Shown here: piece after piece, positions 8,169-8,828 of the stretch
Numbering within the stretch: the first letter of the stretch is position 1
Layout of the letters: every line of letters begins with the position of its first letter
From: Prevotellaceae bacterium
GTDB taxonomy: Bacteria > Bacteroidota > Bacteroidia > Bacteroidales > UBA932
Assembly: GCA_031289895.1 (NCBI GenBank)
Contig: JAITOP010000144.1
Span: 1 to 8,828, forward strand
Direction: 5' to 3'
DNA length: 8,828 nucleotides
Position numbers and translations under genes: made by a program
Notes under the pieces: model-generated
Database searches by the model: none
What the model was told of the DNA's origin: nothing
The model's input: only the letters and a program-made list of their open reading frames with translations

Positions 8169-8246
8169 GCCCCCAGCCCCCTAAAGGGGGAGTTTGGGCA
8201 GTGCGTAAAATTTAAGCAGTGCAGAAAATTCCCCTTTAGGGGATTT
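8168..8246. repeat. Pair of C-run/G-run hairpins in opposite orientation with an 18-base duplication between
   Basis: The first hairpin is CCCCCTAAAGGGGG (8177-8190), extended by TGCCC (8168-8172) against GGGCA (8196-8200). The second is CCCCTTTAGGGG (8231-8242), the same word with its loop reversed, so the two are inverted copies. Between and into them runs a direct repeat, GCAGTGCGTAAAATT (8198-8212) and GCAGTGCAGAAAATT (8216-8230), with a period of 18 bases and two differences. No T-run follows either hairpin on the + strand, so a classical terminator is not supported. Confidence 0.7.
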
Positions 8247-8279
8247 AATGGCAAAAGAAATGAAGAATTGAATAGCCGA

Positions 8280-8414
8280 TTGAATTGCCTCCGGCTTTAG
8301 CCGGAGGAAGTAAGGAAAAGGAAAAAAGGCTTTAGCCAAAATATCAATAATATTAGGCTAAAGCCGATAAAAAAAATACTCATTTTCCCCCAGCTAAAGC
8401 AGGAGGCAATTCAA
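8280..8414. repeat. Nested palindromic element built from GGCTTTAGCC words
   Basis: Outer inverted arms 8280-8301 and 8393-8414 match at 21 of 22 positions. The left arm starts its own perfect hairpin CCTCCGGC-TTTA-GCCGGAGG (8288-8307). A central hairpin joins GGCTTTAGCC (8328-8337) to GGCTAAAGCC (8356-8365), with AATAT/ATATT continuing the stem. The 10-base word thus appears as forward, forward, reverse and a damaged reverse (AGCTAAAGCA, 8392-8401). No reading frame of note lies inside. Confidence 0.8.
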
Positions 8415-8446
8415 AAATTGAAAATTAAAAGAACACAGATAAAAAT

Positions 8447-8478
8447 CAATTACGAATTAAAAATTACGAATTACGATT
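8447..8478. repeat. AATTACGA tandem tract 4
   Basis: Repeated AATTACGA/AATTAAAA words close the hairpin-rich part of the gap, about 12 bases before the AACTTTA array. They match tract 1 behind the barrel gene most closely. Confidence 0.6.
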
Positions 8479-8490
8479 TTGTTGAAAAAA

Positions 8491-8640
8491 TCTTTACAAA
8501 CTTTATAACTTTACAAACTTTATGAACTTTACAAACTTTATAGCTTTATGAACTTTAAAAACTTTATAACTTTAAAAACTTTAAAAACTTTATGAACTTT
8601 AAAAACTTTATAACTTTAAAAACTTTATGAACTTTACAAA
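8491..8640 (+). repeat. AACTTTAnn tandem array running through the start codon of the next gene
   Basis: About 17 head-to-tail units of 9 bases (AACTTTAYA, AACTTTAAA, AACTTTATG), with some 8-base units (ACTTTAAA, GCTTTATG). Units carrying ATG create start codons at 8522, 8548 and 8592, and finally 8627. The first three open mini-ORFs of 9, 15 and 12 codons (8522-8551, 8548-8595, 8592-8630). Each ends in TTA-TGA, where the TGA shares ATGA with the next start. The last mini-ORF overlaps the start of the oxidoreductase gene in the same way. Unit-number change by slippage would be expected in such an array. Confidence 0.85.
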
Positions 8641-8828
8641 AATACAAATAACCGTTCAGCCACAAGAGGCGGCAAACAGCGAGGCTCTCAAAAAGATTGT
8701 TGCACGCCAATTTCAAATACCCGTTGCCGATATAACGGATATTCAGATAGAAAAAAAATCAATAGATGCACGTCATCGGCAACCGAAAATAAATTTGCAG
8801 ATTAATGTTTTTTGCGGAGAAAAGTCAA
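8627..8828 (+). CDS. FAD-dependent oxidoreductase (COG2509-like), N-terminal part
   Basis: Sixty-seven codons are visible before the window ends. ITVQPQEAANSEALKKIVARQF (residues 8-29), then IEKKSIDARHRQPKINLQINVF, matches the N-terminal region I know from Bacteroidota NAD(P)/FAD-dependent dehydrogenases of the COG2509 type, where 'KRSIDARQ..I.VNL.V' is a hallmark that precedes the FAD-binding Rossmann domain. Full members are about 510-550 residues, so most of the protein and all of its cofactor motifs are outside. The ATG at 8627 is chosen because an in-frame TAA lies at 8600-8602 and no other in-frame ATG follows it. The first five codons (MNFTK) are still array sequence. The flavin enzyme's substrate is not known to me. 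No TAnnTTTG box was found just upstream. Confidence 0.68.
   Translation, partial: MNFTKIQITVQPQEAANSEALKKIVARQFQIPVADITDIQIEKKSIDARHRQPKINLQINVFCGEKS

Noticed and set aside
8168..8414. Integron attC sites or a composite attachment site
   Set aside because: The palindromes lack the R-box core sites (GTTRRRY), there is no integrase, and no cassette genes lie between them.
8491..8640. CRISPR array
   Set aside because: The units are 8-9 bases long with no spacers, so it is a short tandem array.

Overview
The window reads as a stretch of chromosome from a Bacteroidota (probably Bacteroidales) bacterium. The evidence is the AT-rich composition with A/T-rich rather than Shine-Dalgarno start regions, promoter-like TAnnTTTG boxes, a Bacteroidota-type PurM, secreted proteins with short signal peptides ending near 'AQ', a large TPR protein paired with a TonB-receptor-like barrel, and intergenic repeats of types I associate with this phylum. 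No phage, conjugation, CRISPR, rRNA or tRNA genes were seen. All genes lie on the + strand.

Layout. (1) 1-2369: the 3' part of purM (purine synthesis), followed 11 bases later by a complete acyl-CoA synthetase-type AMP-binding enzyme, probably co-transcribed. (2) 2370-3001: a 632-base gap. It holds two diverged copies of a MITE-like, almost fully palindromic element of about 190-220 bases, each with a TAnnTTTG promoter-like box upstream. The second box and element probably form the leader of the next operon. (3) 3002-7833: a two-gene operon encoding an exported 1000-residue TPR solenoid and a 604-residue outer-membrane beta-barrel that resembles the barrel of TonB-dependent receptors but shows no plug domain. 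Together they look like a periplasmic scaffold plus an outer-membrane pore or assembly component of unknown function. (4) 7834-8626: 793 bases without a conventional gene, packed with repeat modules: AATTA-type tracts, a two-hairpin module present twice, C-run/G-run hairpins, a nested GGCTTTAGCC palindrome, and an AACTTTA tandem array. (5) 8627-end: the N-terminus of a COG2509-like FAD-dependent oxidoreductase whose start codon lies inside the last units of the array.

The coding genes are mostly ordinary core or envelope genes. The unexplained signal is in the two gaps. The paired elements keep their pairing despite divergence: both the 2401/2751 pair and the 7881/8009 pair show compensatory base changes. 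The AACTTTA array contains three mini-ORFs chained by ATGA stop/start overlaps directly into the downstream gene. These are sequence observations; any function for them is inference.
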